A DNA stretch of 64,000 bases from JAYQKL01 sp049889535 (GCA_049889535.1 JBMHDF010000011.1:93025-157024), one strand, 5' to 3'; counted from the first letter of the stretch, positions 8,034 through 16,791 are shown. Numbers and translations: made by a program. The notes: a model not told the origin generated them from the letters alone.

Positions 8034-9401
8034 TTACCTTATTAGGGGTGACCAGGCTGGATCTGATGAAAATCCGGGTGTTTTAAGAGGTCGTTCATTG
8101 CGACCAGTCACATCAACCGTCCATAATGACGGCCCACCGGAAGCCCCTTTACTCTCCCTGAAGAAAATCAGCACCCGACCATTGGGCGACCAGGCAGGGC
8201 CCTCATTATGATACCCTTCTGTCAATATCCGCTCGCCAGACCCATCAGGGCGCATCACGCCAATCAAAAAACGGCCTTTATACTGTTTGGTAAAGGCAAT
8301 CAAGTCACCGCGAGGCGACCAGACAGGCGTCGCATAACGCCCTTGTCCAAAACTAATACGCTGAATATTAGTACCATCTGCATCCATGACATAAAGTTGT
8401 TGGCGACCCGCGCGGTCACTTTCAAAAACCACCTGACTACCGTCTGGGGCATAGCAAGGAGCCGTATCAATGGCTAATGATGTGGTTAAGCGTTTCATCA
8501 CCCGCGTGCGCAAATCCAATGTATAAATATTCGAATTCCCGTTGCGCTCAAGGCTCATAATAATTTTTTTGCCATCGGGCGAAAATCTAGGCGCGAAAGT
8601 CATGCCCGGAAAGTCACCGACAATTTCTTGCTGTCCAGTTTCAATGTTCAGCAAATAGACACGCGGTCGCCCTTGCGCGTAAGACAAGTAAGTAATTTCT
8701 TGCGAGGTTGGGCTAAAGCGCGGGGTCAGTGCGAGTGTTTTCCCACTGGTGATTAAACGTGGGTTATATCCATCTTGGTCCATAATCGCCAAGCGTTTGA
8801 CGCGATTATTTTTGGGGCCCGTTTCATCAACATAAACAATCCGCGAATAAAAATACCCGCTTTCCCCAGTCAAACGCTCATAAATGGCATCTGAAATGAG
8901 ATGCCCAACATCGCGCCAGTTTTCTGGGGTTGTCGAATATTGCCAGCCCGCCATGCGCTCTTGGGCAAACACATCCCATAAACGAAAACTCACATTGAGC
9001 GACCCATCAGCTTGCAGCTTAGCTTCCCCAGTGACAAGGGCTTGCGCATTGATAATGCGCCAATCGCCAAATCTTGGTAGCGCATTGGCTTTCAAATTTG
9101 TTTGAATGAAACTTTTACGGTCAATGGCTCGAAACAAGCCTGAGCGCTCAAGGTTTCCTTGCACCAGTTGCGCCAAATCCTGCCCAACTTCAGAAGACGA
9201 ACCCTGCGTGCCCTGAAATGGCATTATGGCGATAAAGAGCGGGTCTACATTACCTTGCGTAATGTCAATGCGCAAAGCTGCTTGTGCCGGCCAATAGCTC
9301 AATAACACCAACCCAAAAGCGATTAAAACCCGCGATGCAAATAACCGATATGGTTTATATTGCTTCATTTTTTGCCCTTTCCTTTTCGTATCATAAGCCA
9401 T
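8034..9401 (-). CDS. tolB: Tol-Pal system beta-propeller protein TolB
   Basis: Periplasmic protein that shuttles between TolA and Pal. The product is 455 aa from the ATG at 9401. After the signal peptide (core VLIAFGLVLLSYW, cleavage after AQA) comes an N-terminal domain (IAIMPFQG, LVQGNLERSGLFRAI). A C-terminal six-bladed propeller follows with repeated WSP/FSPDG signatures (PRFSPDGKKI, APDGSQVVF, PVWSPRGDLI, PAWSPNGRVL, PAWSPLIR). Two starts are credible: the ATG at 9401 with a perfect AGGAGG overlapping the tolA stop, and an ATG at 9368 with AAAGGG that gives a more ordinary signal peptide. It follows tolA directly. Confidence 0.96.
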   Translation of the reverse strand: MAYDTKRKGQKMKQYKPYRLFASRVLIAFGLVLLSYWPAQAALRIDITQGNVDPLFIAIMPFQGTQGSSSEVGQDLAQLVQGNLERSGLFRAIDRKSFIQTNLKANALPRFGDWRIINAQALVTGEAKLQADGSLNVSFRLWDVFAQERMAGWQYSTTPENWRDVGHLISDAIYERLTGESGYFYSRIVYVDETGPKNNRVKRLAIMDQDGYNPRLITSGKTLALTPRFSPTSQEITYLSYAQGRPRVYLLNIETGQQEIVGDFPGMTFAPRFSPDGKKIIMSLERNGNSNIYTLDLRTRVMKRLTTSLAIDTAPCYAPDGSQVVFESDRAGRQQLYVMDADGTNIQRISFGQGRYATPVWSPRGDLIAFTKQYKGRFLIGVMRPDGSGERILTEGYHNEGPAWSPNGRVLIFFRESKGASGGPSLWTVDVTGRNERPLKTPGFSSDPAWSPLIR

Positions 9402-9410
9402 CACAACCTC

Positions 9411-10304
9411 CTAACCACCGAACATTTTTTTCGGGTCAAAATTGAGTTCCATTTTTTGCCAACTGCGATATTTATCAGCCGGCATTTGAAAAGGCTGACA
9501 TCGCCTAATGGCGCGTAATACGCTTTCTGCCGCCGCGCGAAAATACGGGTCGCCAATGCGGCCCTTATTCACAACAAATGGACCAGAAGCAAGACTGCCA
9601 TCTTGATTCAAACCCAAACTCACACGAACCGCCAAATCATCAGCATTTGCAGCACCTGCTGGCACCGTCCAACATTGTTTCATTTGCGCCCGAAACGCAT
9701 CAATCTCACTCAAACTGAGTTTCTCATATTCTGAAATTGGTTTTTCAACAACAGGCGGGGTGACCTCATCTGGTGTTTTATCGAGCAAGGCCTGTACCGC
9801 CGCTGTGTCTAAAAACGACTTGGTTGGTTTTTCTGCAATCGCTTCAGCTTGTGACGGGCTTATCGTTGTGGGTGGGCGGCTCACAGGGCGTCTTTCTGGA
9901 CGGGGCATGGGGCGAGGTGATGCGACTAAATTCACAAACTCTTCCACTGTTTCTTTTTTTGTCGGCGGCTTCTTCTCCGTCTCAAGCACAGGCATGGCAT
10001 CTGCTGCTGGGGGGGTCGCTGATGCGGCAGGCGGCGCAGAGGCTGGTTTTTCTAGCGGCTTTTCTTTTGGTAAAGGCTTTGGCGGTTGGGGTTTATTATC
10101 AGGCACTTCCTGCTTTTCTGGCTCAACCTGGCTTTCTTTAATAAGTTGCGTGAACTCTTCAATTGAAATTAACTCAACAGGCAAAGCATTATCGGGAATT
10201 AAAAATTCATCAGGACCAGGCAAGTAAATCAGCCCTGCCAGAATGATCATCGCATGAAGACCAAACGAAAATCCAAGCTCTTTCTGGATATTGCCTGCTT
10301 GCAT
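9411..10304 (-). CDS. tolA: Tol-Pal system protein TolA
   Basis: Inner-membrane protein that spans the periplasm and transmits proton-motive energy from TolQR to TolB/Pal. The product is 297 aa. One N-terminal membrane segment lies at about residues 13-29 (SFGLHAMIILAGLIYL). A Pro/Lys/Glu-rich linker covers about 60-150 (KPQPPKPLPKEKPLEKP and similar). A C-terminal TolA/TonB-like domain includes the QMKQCWTVPAGA segment and a TonB-C-type ending (FRAAAESVLRAIRRCQPF). Its ATG overlaps the tolR stop by one base in TAATG, so translation is probably coupled. Confidence 0.93.
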   Translation of the reverse strand: MQAGNIQKELGFSFGLHAMIILAGLIYLPGPDEFLIPDNALPVELISIEEFTQLIKESQVEPEKQEVPDNKPQPPKPLPKEKPLEKPASAPPAASATPPAADAMPVLETEKKPPTKKETVEEFVNLVASPRPMPRPERRPVSRPPTTISPSQAEAIAEKPTKSFLDTAAVQALLDKTPDEVTPPVVEKPISEYEKLSLSEIDAFRAQMKQCWTVPAGAANADDLAVRVSLGLNQDGSLASGPFVVNKGRIGDPYFRAAAESVLRAIRRCQPFQMPADKYRSWQKMELNFDPKKMFGG

Positions 10305-10783
10305 TAGCGTCTTGTTTCCTGTGATTGATTATCTGCTGTGCCTGTTTGTGGCATCTCGGTTACCAATGCCACACGGGCAAAGCCTGCGCGATTTATCCGG
10401 GCCATAATATCCGCAACCCGACCATAGGCAACTTGCTCATCACCACGCACATAAATCCGCTGGTCATAGCCCTCCCCCATAATGGCGCGCAAACGCGGTA
10501 TCAGCTCATCAGCTGAAATAAGAGTGTCTTGCACAAAGACCTGACCATCTGCCTGAATGGTAATCGCCAAAGGCTCATCATCACCGCTCAGGCTCTCTGC
10601 GCCAGCCTGTGGCAAATTAACTGGCACGCCAACTGTCAATAAGGGCGCGGCAACCATAAACACAATCAGTAAAACCAACATCACATCAACCATTGGCGTA
10701 ACATTAATTTCGCTCATTGGCCGATGATGGCGACGCGAACCACGCGCGCTGCGCCCTGAGGGTTGTTGTAATCCGCCTGCCAT
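10304..10783 (-). CDS. tolR: Tol-Pal system protein TolR
   Basis: ExbD/TolR-family stator component of the proton-driven Tol motor. The product is 159 aa. A basic N-terminus (SGRSARGSRRHHRPMSEINVTP) is followed by one membrane segment at about 30-50 (MVDVMLVLLIVFMVAAPLL), which contains the conserved Asp needed for proton use. The periplasmic domain has the VPVNLPQA and VYVRGD-like (IYVRGDEQVAYGRV) signatures. The start overlaps the tolQ stop by one base (TAATG), as does its own stop with tolA, giving a tightly coupled tolQ-tolR-tolA unit. Confidence 0.96.
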   Translation of the reverse strand: MAGGLQQPSGRSARGSRRHHRPMSEINVTPMVDVMLVLLIVFMVAAPLLTVGVPVNLPQAGAESLSGDDEPLAITIQADGQVFVQDTLISADELIPRLRAIMGEGYDQRIYVRGDEQVAYGRVADIMARINRAGFARVALVTEMPQTGTADNQSQETRR

Positions 10784-11514
10784 TAGTTATCCTGCAAATC
10801 TATTTGACGTGAAAAAAGGCTGGACATTTCATCAGCAAACACATCAAGCCTGCTGGCATAGCCAGACAAATCATTAGTGAATTTATTATAAGCAATCACT
10901 GCTGGTATTGCAGCCAAAAGACCCAGACCAGTAGCAAATAACGCCTCCGCAATGCCGGGCGCAACAACGGCTAAATTCGTATCCCGACTTAACGCAATTG
11001 CCTGAAAACTATTCATAATTCCCCAAACTGTGCCAAACAAACCCACAAAAGGCGCAACCGCACCAACAGTCGCCAAGAACAACATACGTTTTTCTAATTG
11101 CGCCATCTCGCGCGCTATCGATACTGTTAACATGCGGTCAATGCGCTGCTGAAGACCGCGCATTTGCGATAGGGGTTTATCTTCTTGCTCCGAGCGCAGC
11201 CATTCGCGCATGCCCGCATGAAACACCCGCGCCATTGGATGGTCAGCCTGCGCCGCGCTCTTTCGGTAAAGGTTTTGCAGACTATCGCCAGACCAGAACA
11301 AATCTTCAAAAGCGTCAGCGCGGGCAAATATATTTTTGACCAGCATAATTTTTTCAAAAATAATGGCCCAAGACCAAATGGACGCGACAATCAGGCCAAT
11401 CATCACCAATTTAACCACTAAATCAGCACGCAAAAACAGCGCCCATAAAGAAAAATCGTGTTGCGCCAATGTTTGCGCTTGTTCAGCAATCACGCTCCCG
11501 CTTACCGGATCCAT
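10783..11514 (-). CDS. tolQ: Tol-Pal system protein TolQ
   Basis: MotA/TolQ/ExbB-family proton channel subunit of the inner-membrane Tol motor. The product is 243 aa from the ATG at 11514, which has a GGGAG Shine-Dalgarno 7 bases upstream. An in-frame extension to 11544 has no such support. Three membrane segments lie at about residues 31-53, 145-166 and 183-205. The conserved GLFGTVWGIMNSF and GIAEALFATGLGLLAAIPA stretches are in TM2 and TM3. It is the first gene of the coupled tolQRA block and lies 87 bases downstream of ybgC. Confidence 0.96.
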   Translation of the reverse strand: MDPVSGSVIAEQAQTLAQHDFSLWALFLRADLVVKLVMIGLIVASIWSWAIIFEKIMLVKNIFARADAFEDLFWSGDSLQNLYRKSAAQADHPMARVFHAGMREWLRSEQEDKPLSQMRGLQQRIDRMLTVSIAREMAQLEKRMLFLATVGAVAPFVGLFGTVWGIMNSFQAIALSRDTNLAVVAPGIAEALFATGLGLLAAIPAVIAYNKFTNDLSGYASRLDVFADEMSSLFSRQIDLQDN

Positions 11515-11601
11515 GAAACATCTCCCATGCGAAAATGGCCGCAAAAGCCATTTTTGTTAACTCATTCAGAATTAACCAGCCAAATGTGACAAAACTGAGA
11601 C

Positions 11602-12042
11602 CTAAATGTGATCTTTTTGCACAAGATGCGGGGTTATTTTTTCCATAAATTCAGCAGATAAACGCGCTGGTTTACCGGTTTTTGTGACACTGGCCGCTAT
11701 CACATCGGCCTGCCATAACAAAGTCTCATCACAATATATTTTTTGATGCACAAAAAACCGCGCGCCTTTGATTTGTGTATAGGCCGTGCGAATGGTCAAA
11801 ATATCACCAATCCGAGCGGGCGCCTTAAAGTCAATATCCATGTGCGTTACCACAAAAACCAAAGCAGGTTTTGCCGCCAACATATGCTGATGGTCTATGC
11901 CGCAATGATGCAAAAACTCAGACCGCCCTCGCTCGGCAAAGCGTAAATAATTAGCATGATAGACAAAGCCTGAGAAATCTGTGTCTTCATAATAAATTCG
12001 AACATCAAGCTCATGCACGCCATTTGCGAAACGACCCATCAT
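11602..12042 (-). CDS. ybgC: Tol-Pal associated acyl-CoA thioesterase YbgC
   Basis: Hotdog-fold thioesterase encoded with the tol genes; family members hydrolyse short-chain acyl-CoA or act on phospholipid-linked acyl groups. The product is 146 aa. The active-site motif YYEDTDFSGFVYHANYLRFAERGR is intact, with the catalytic Asp in EDTD (residues 19-22) and the family HANY segment. The start ATG at 12042 overlaps the ruvB stop in ATGA, so ybgC is probably translated by coupling from ruvB. This joins the ruv and tol clusters into one transcription unit. Confidence 0.95.
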   Translation of the reverse strand: MMGRFANGVHELDVRIYYEDTDFSGFVYHANYLRFAERGRSEFLHHCGIDHQHMLAAKPALVFVVTHMDIDFKAPARIGDILTIRTAYTQIKGARFFVHQKIYCDETLLWQADVIAASVTKTGKPARLSAEFMEKITPHLVQKDHI

Positions 12043-13115
12043 GTTTTGGGTTCCGATGCTTCAGAAAACAAATCATCATGCGTCATTTGTGGGTCAAACC
12101 CGTCAGGCGTGGCCAGCCCCAAATGCGCAAAAGCGGCGGGCATCAAGACCCGACCACGCGGTGTACGCGCAACAAAACCAAGCTGAATCAAAAATGGCTC
12201 AACAATATCCTCCAACGCATCGCGCGGCTCACTTAAAGCGGCGGCGATGGTATCAATCCCAACAGGGCCTCCCGCAAATTTTTCTGCCACACAGGATAAA
12301 TAACGATGATCCAGACCATCTAAACCTTTTTGGTCAACATCCAATCGCCCTAATGCCTTATCAGCAATTTGGTCATCTACTTCAGTCACATCCGCAACTT
12401 CCGCAAAGTCGCGCACGCGGCGCAATAAACGCCCTGCAACACGCGGGGTGCCGCGCGACCTGCGGGCAATTTCAAGCGCGCCTGCTTGGGTCAAATTCAG
12501 CTGCATCAAAGCTGCATTGCGCTGAACAATTTCTTCCAGCTCCGCCTCTTCATAAAAATTCAAATAAACAGGAATACCAAACCGGTCACGCAAAGGCGTT
12601 GTCAATAAACCCGCCCGCGTGGTTGCACCAATCAAGGTAAAGGGCGGCAAATCAATTTTGACAGACCGCGCAGCTGGCCCTTCCCCAATAATCAAATCCA
12701 GCTCATAATCTTCCATAGCTGGATATAGAACTTCTTCAACGGCGGGGCTCAATCGATGAATTTCATCAATGAACAAAACATCACGCGGCTCCAGATTGGT
12801 CAGCAAAGCCGCTAAATCACCCGCTTTTGTAATCACTGGACCAGAAGTTGAACGAAACCCGACCCCAAGCTCACGCGCCACAATTTGGGCAAGCGTGGTT
12901 TTGCCAAGCCCTGGCGGACCTGCGAGCAAAACATGGTCCATCGCATCGCCACGTTTTTGCGCCGCCTTTATAAAAACAGAGAGATTTTCCCGACCTTTTT
13001 TCTGGCCAATAAAACCGTCTAAATGTTTGGGGCGCAAAGCAACATCTTTTTCATCATGCTCATCTGCCTGCAATTGGCCATCAATTAACCGGTCTGTATC
13101 TTGTTCTGAAACCAT
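12039..13115 (-). CDS. ruvB: Holliday junction branch migration helicase RuvB
   Basis: AAA+ motor that drives Holliday-junction branch migration with RuvA. The product is 358 aa. Walker A GPPGLGKT is at 66-73, Walker B LFIDEIH at 114-120, and sensor 1 LIGATTRAGLLTTPLRDRFG follows. The C-terminal winged-helix segment has GPVGIDTIAAALSE and the family signature PYLIQLGF-like FLIQLGFVARTPRGR. The ATG at 13115 has an AAGGG Shine-Dalgarno. It lies 9 bases after ruvA and overlaps ybgC by 4 bases. Confidence 0.98.
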   Translation of the reverse strand: MVSEQDTDRLIDGQLQADEHDEKDVALRPKHLDGFIGQKKGRENLSVFIKAAQKRGDAMDHVLLAGPPGLGKTTLAQIVARELGVGFRSTSGPVITKAGDLAALLTNLEPRDVLFIDEIHRLSPAVEEVLYPAMEDYELDLIIGEGPAARSVKIDLPPFTLIGATTRAGLLTTPLRDRFGIPVYLNFYEEAELEEIVQRNAALMQLNLTQAGALEIARRSRGTPRVAGRLLRRVRDFAEVADVTEVDDQIADKALGRLDVDQKGLDGLDHRYLSCVAEKFAGGPVGIDTIAAALSEPRDALEDIVEPFLIQLGFVARTPRGRVLMPAAFAHLGLATPDGFDPQMTHDDLFSEASEPKT

Positions 13116-13124
13116 TGCTCGCCC

Positions 13125-13745
13125 TTACTTTCCAAGCTCTTTTAAAGCCATGCGGATGAGTTGAGCTGATGTTAATGCCTTACGGTCATCATCAGTTTGC
13201 GCCATAGCTTGCATCACAGCTTGATGCGCCTGCGCGCGTGCATAGCCAAGATTTTCCAATGCTGATAAAGCATCAGCCACGGCCGAGGGAACCGGCGCCT
13301 CACCCTTATTTGTCGCCTGTGTTCCCGCAACCTGAAACATCGCTTCAGGCACTTTGTCTTTTAGCTCCTGCACAATGCGTTGCGCTACTTTTGGACCAAC
13401 ACCCGGTGCGCGCGACACCATCGCTTTATCTTGCGCAGCAACCGCCTGCGTCAGCTCGTTTGCCGATAGCACACCCTGAATGGCAAGCGCCACTTTCGCC
13501 CCCACGCCTTGCACACTCATTAACAGCTTAAACCAACTGCGCTCATGCTCATCAGCAAAACCAAACAAGCGAAACTGGTCCTCGCGCACATAGGTTTCAA
13601 TTGCCAATGTCACTGGCTCGCCAATCGCGGGTAAATTGGCCAGCACACGGCTAGAAACTTCCACCACATACCCAACGCCATTGACATCAATCAGCAGCCA
13701 ATTGTCGCCCTTATCATCAATAATGCCTTTGAGCCGGCCAATCAT
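13125..13745 (-). CDS. ruvA: Holliday junction branch migration protein RuvA
   Basis: Tetrameric junction-binding protein that loads RuvB. The product is 206 aa, normal length. The N-terminal OB fold begins MIGRLKGIIDDK. The central helix-hairpin-helix region contains LMSVQGVGAKVALAI and RAPGVGPKVAQRIVQELKDK. The C-terminal RuvB-interacting domain (ADALSALENLGYARAQAHQAV) follows a flexible linker. The start overlaps the ruvC stop by 4 bases (ATGA). Confidence 0.97.
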   Translation of the reverse strand: MIGRLKGIIDDKGDNWLLIDVNGVGYVVEVSSRVLANLPAIGEPVTLAIETYVREDQFRLFGFADEHERSWFKLLMSVQGVGAKVALAIQGVLSANELTQAVAAQDKAMVSRAPGVGPKVAQRIVQELKDKVPEAMFQVAGTQATNKGEAPVPSAVADALSALENLGYARAQAHQAVMQAMAQTDDDRKALTSAQLIRMALKELGK

Positions 13746-14272
13746 GATGCACGCTCCTGCTGTTTTTTCAAAGCCGCCTCAACCCGCTTTTGCTGTCCAG
13801 CCATATGCGCATGCGCAATCGCAACCGCCAAAGCATCGGTTGCATGCTCGCTATCAGGCTTGGCTTGCGGCAATAGCAGCTGCATCATAGTTTGCATTTG
13901 TTGTTTATCGGCATGACCTGCCCCCGCCACTGTTTTTTTAATCATATTGGGTGCATATTCGCTAATCGGGATGTGACGGCGCGCTGGCACCAGCAAGCAT
14001 ATTGCCCGCGCCTGCCCGAGTTTTAAAGAAGCCGCGCCATCGCGATTCACAAAAGTATTTTCAACCGCAACCGCATGTGGATTATATGTCGTCAGGATAT
14101 TTTCCAGTCCCGCCTCAAGTTCAACCAATCTATGCGCTAACGAAGCTTTCGAACTCGTCGCAATCGTGCCATTCGCAATATGGGTCAGGCGATTGTTTTG
14201 CGCCTCTATCAGCCCCCAGCCCATAAAGCGCAATCCTGGATCTAATCCTAATAATCTTTGGGTTGACCCCAT
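13742..14272 (-). CDS. ruvC: Holliday junction resolvase RuvC
   Basis: Endonuclease that cuts Holliday junctions symmetrically. The product is 176 aa. The acidic catalytic set is visible as Asp11 (LLGLDPGLRFMGWG), Glu71 (VAVENTFVN) and Asp145 (ATDALAVAIAH). The fourth metal position is His142 rather than Asp, a substitution also known in some RuvC proteins such as that of Thermus. The C-terminus is basic (KKQQERAS). It is the first gene of ruvCAB and follows the yebC-family gene by 27 bases. Confidence 0.97.
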   Translation of the reverse strand: MGSTQRLLGLDPGLRFMGWGLIEAQNNRLTHIANGTIATSSKASLAHRLVELEAGLENILTTYNPHAVAVENTFVNRDGAASLKLGQARAICLLVPARRHIPISEYAPNMIKKTVAGAGHADKQQMQTMMQLLLPQAKPDSEHATDALAVAIAHAHMAGQQKRVEAALKKQQERAS

Positions 14273-14299
14273 AAATCGCTACCCTTCATCAAATATTTC

Positions 14300-15046
14300 T
14301 TAAGCCGAGAGTTTTTCCATCACCTCTTCAGAAATATCAAAATTGGCATAAACATTTTGCACATCATCAATATCATCTAGGGCTTCCATCAGCTTGAGAA
14401 CTTTTTCTGCCGCGTCTTCTTCTACGGCAATATCATTTTGTGGCCGCCACACAATCCCAGCCGATGGTGGGGGGCCAAGCTTTTCTTCGAGGCTAGCGAC
14501 AACCTGATGCAAATCTTCCATTGCACAAATAATCTCATGCCCATCTTCAGAGCTTGACACATCTTCAGCGCCAGCCTCAATTGCCGCCTCAAACACACTG
14601 TCAGCATCTGCCGCTTCTGGTGGATAGGCAATCGCGCCACAGCGGTCAAACATGAAGGACACCGAGCCTGTTTCGCCCATATTGCCCCCATTTTTTGAAA
14701 AAGTAGCACGCACATCGCCGGCCGTGCGATTGCGGTTATCTGTCAGCGTTTCGACAATAATGCCAATGCCACCGGGGCCAAACCCCTCATAGCGTACCTC
14801 TTCAAAATTATCGCCGCCCGCATCTGCACTTTTTTTAATGGCCCGCTCAATATTATCCTTAGGCATATTTTGCGCCCGCGCAGCAGCGATCGCCGTGCGC
14901 AATCGCGGGTTGGCGTCCGGGTCAGGCAATCCCATTTTCGCAGCAATGGTAATTTCTTTTGAAAGGCGCGAGAAAATTTTTGCGCGCTTTTTGTCCTGCG
15001 CGCCCTTGCGATGTTTAATATTGGCAAATTTTGAATGTCCGGCCAT
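14300..15046 (-). CDS. yebC: YebC/PmpR family regulator (TACO1 family)
   Basis: Members of this family have been described as DNA-binding transcriptional regulators and, more recently, as factors that help ribosomes through difficult proline stretches. Which applies here cannot be told from sequence. The product is 248 aa with the hallmark start MAGHSKFANIKHRKGAQDKKRAKIF (split: MAGHSKFANIKHRK, GAQDKKRAKIF), the PKDNIERAIKK segment and the acidic C-terminal part. A GGAG Shine-Dalgarno lies about 10 bases before the ATG. It sits directly upstream of ruvC, as in very many bacteria. Confidence 0.96.
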   Translation of the reverse strand: MAGHSKFANIKHRKGAQDKKRAKIFSRLSKEITIAAKMGLPDPDANPRLRTAIAAARAQNMPKDNIERAIKKSADAGGDNFEEVRYEGFGPGGIGIIVETLTDNRNRTAGDVRATFSKNGGNMGETGSVSFMFDRCGAIAYPPEAADADSVFEAAIEAGAEDVSSSEDGHEIICAMEDLHQVVASLEEKLGPPPSAGIVWRPQNDIAVEEDAAEKVLKLMEALDDIDDVQNVYANFDISEEVMEKLSA

Positions 15047-15102
15047 CGAACAATGTCTCCAGAATCAATGTTTCAGTTTTTTCATTACCAGCATCTTACA
15101 AC

Positions 15103-15126
15103 CTGACTCACGGGCTTGCCAGTCAG
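15103..15126. repeat. Inverted repeat between ymdB and yebC genes
   Basis: CTGACT and AGTCAG form a perfect 6-base inverted repeat separated by 12 bases, in the 99-base gap after the YmdB-type gene and before yebC. There is no T run behind it on the minus strand, so it is not a classical terminator. It could be a weak hairpin, an operator or a coincidence. Confidence 0.4.
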
Positions 15127-15145
15127 ATTTCATGAAAAAGCGGGT

Positions 15146-15952
15146 TTAATGGGTTGATGCTAGACGCCCGCCCTGTCTAACAGGCGTAATAGATTGCGCT
15201 AGGCCCGTTTTTGGGTCGATAGAGACCAACACGCCACAAATGGTTGAGCGCCCCGAAGCAGGCGTGAAACGGCCACGTCTCAATTTGGTGGTAAAGCGAT
15301 ATAAAGGCTCATCAATTTCCATGCCGATGACACTATTATAATCCCCACACATGCCCAAATCGGTTTGATAAGCCGTTCCATTTGGCAAAATTTGCGCATC
15401 TGCTGTTGGCACATGAGTATGGCTGCCGACAACCAAACTCGCGCGCCCATCACAAAAATGGCCAATGCCCATTTTTTCAGAACTCGCCTCACCATGTACT
15501 TCCACAATAATTGCATCAGCATTTTGCCCTAATTCACAAGCAGCTAATTGCTCTTCAATATGCGTAAACGGATCTTCCAAAGTTTCCATGAATAATTGTC
15601 CCATGACGGTGACAATTAGGATTTGATGCCCTTGCGGCGTTTGAAACAGGCCCACACCCTTGCCTGGCGTCCCTTTGGGATAATTGAGCGGACGCAATAA
15701 ACGCGGCTCACGCTCGATATGAGAGAGAGTTTCGCGTTGGTCAAAAGCATGATTGCCGAGCGTAATCACATCTACGCCAGCGTCAAACAGCGCCTCTGTA
15801 ATGGCTTCGGTAATGCCAAAACCGCCTGCGGCATTCTCGCCATTCACAATCACAAAATCGGCGCCAAGTTTTTGCCGCAAATCAGGTAAGTCAGCCATGA
15901 TATCTTCACGCGCGCGGCGGCCAACAATATCACCCAAAAATAAAATATTCAC
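15146..15952 (-). CDS. YmdB-type metallophosphoesterase (TIGR00282 family)
   Basis: Calcineurin-like phosphoesterase of the family that includes Bacillus YmdB, a 2',3'-cyclic nucleotide phosphodiesterase. Its alphaproteobacterial substrate is not settled. The metal-binding set is present: FLGDIVGR near the N-terminus, VNGENAAGGFG, TLGNHAFD, EVHGEASSEK and the closing GSHTHVPTADAQ. The start is assigned to GTG at 15952 because AAGGG lies 9 bases upstream and the product then begins MNILFLGDIVG like the family. The TTG at 15961 has its Shine-Dalgarno directly abutting and is less likely. The product is 268 aa. It lies 31 bases after fau. Confidence 0.9.
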   Translation of the reverse strand: MNILFLGDIVGRRAREDIMADLPDLRQKLGADFVIVNGENAAGGFGITEAITEALFDAGVDVITLGNHAFDQRETLSHIEREPRLLRPLNYPKGTPGKGVGLFQTPQGHQILIVTVMGQLFMETLEDPFTHIEEQLAACELGQNADAIIVEVHGEASSEKMGIGHFCDGRASLVVGSHTHVPTADAQILPNGTAYQTDLGMCGDYNSVIGMEIDEPLYRFTTKLRRGRFTPASGRSTICGVLVSIDPKTGLAQSITPVRQGGRLASTH

Positions 15953-15983
15953 CTTATCCAACCCTTCTAAGGCTCATGGCCAA

Positions 15984-16580
15984 TTATGACGCATCAAAAA
16001 CAAAAACCTGCTCTGCTGTGATTACAGCATTTAACGCTTCATCATGAGGGGCGCAAGGCAAACTGTCAAAAAACTGACACGAATAGGCGAGGCCAATGGC
16101 TTGAATATTTTTTTTCTGGCGCAAATCAGCCAAACATCGGTCATAATGCCCACCGCCGCGTCCAAGCCGCACACCCTGTGCGTCAAATCCTAATAAGGGC
16201 AAAAGCACAATATCTGGCTCAATTTCTTGTGCGCTTGGCAATGGCTCAGACATACCAAACCCGCCTTTGCATAATGCATCACCAATGTGATAGTGCCTAA
16301 ATCTCATATTTGCCGCATTTGGCCCCATCACAGGCAAACAAATTTTATGCCCCAATGATGACAGGTGTTGCAATAATGGCATGGGGTTGATTTCACTACC
16401 AGCAGGCGCATAGCCACTTATAATTTTATCAGGAGAATAATCCGTAATGGACGACGCATAATCAGCCCAATACCCGCTTAGTTTTTGCGCATCCTCCTCA
16501 CCATATTGCCGATGATGGGCTTTGCGCCGCTTCAGCGCCTGCTCTCTGATGTGTTTTTTTTCTTCATCCAGGTTTTGCAT
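15984..16580 (-). CDS. fau: 5-formyltetrahydrofolate cyclo-ligase
   Basis: Converts 5-formyl-THF to 5,10-methenyl-THF with ATP, clearing an inhibitory folate storage form. The product is 198 aa. A basic N-terminal segment (IREQALKRRKAHHRQ) precedes the SGYAPAGSEINPMPLL motif. The C-terminal nucleotide loop GVRLGRGGGHYDRCL matches the GxRLGxGxGxYD family signature. It lies 25 bases downstream of the predicted 6S RNA on the same strand. The ssrS-fau adjacency is conserved from Gamma- to Alphaproteobacteria. Confidence 0.95.
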   Translation of the reverse strand: MQNLDEEKKHIREQALKRRKAHHRQYGEEDAQKLSGYWADYASSITDYSPDKIISGYAPAGSEINPMPLLQHLSSLGHKICLPVMGPNAANMRFRHYHIGDALCKGGFGMSEPLPSAQEIEPDIVLLPLLGFDAQGVRLGRGGGHYDRCLADLRQKKNIQAIGLAYSCQFFDSLPCAPHDEALNAVITAEQVFVFDAS

Positions 16581-16604
16581 ACTCAGCCAATAGCTCGAAC
16601 ACGG

Positions 16605-16776
16605 TAAAGGAAAAGTGGAACTGTCTCGGTGCCAAGCCTGATCCCCGGTGACCTACTGGTGTAGGTGGGCGCCGTGTGCAAAAGACCACGATCTAACGCA
16701 GTGACAGCTCCCTATAGGATCGTAAGGTCCCGAGCGTAATATCGACCCAGCCATCCGGACAGTCCCTATCCTTGTC
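16605..16776 (-). ncRNA. ssrS: 6S RNA
   Basis: 6S RNA binds the housekeeping RNA polymerase holoenzyme by mimicking an open promoter and modulates transcription in stationary phase. The region between the glycosyltransferase gene and fau has no coding frame. Read on the minus strand it folds as a long rod. A terminal stem pairs GGGACTGTC near the 5' end with GACAGTTCC near the 3' end, extended by AAGGA/TCCTT. An internal helix pairs ACGATC with GATCGT. A hairpin ACCTAC-ACCA-GTAGGT lies within the conserved-looking GGCGCCCACC and CACCGGGGATC arms. The position immediately before fau and the length of about 170 nt fit 6S RNA. Ends are approximate. Confidence 0.82.
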
Positions 16777-16791
16777 ATACGCCCTTCAACC

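Noticed and set aside
9760..10227. 155-codon open frame on the plus strand opposite tolA
   Set aside because: It is rich in Gly/Ser/Phe and is the shadow of the Pro/Lys/Glu-rich TolA linker. It has no Shine-Dalgarno and no family resemblance.
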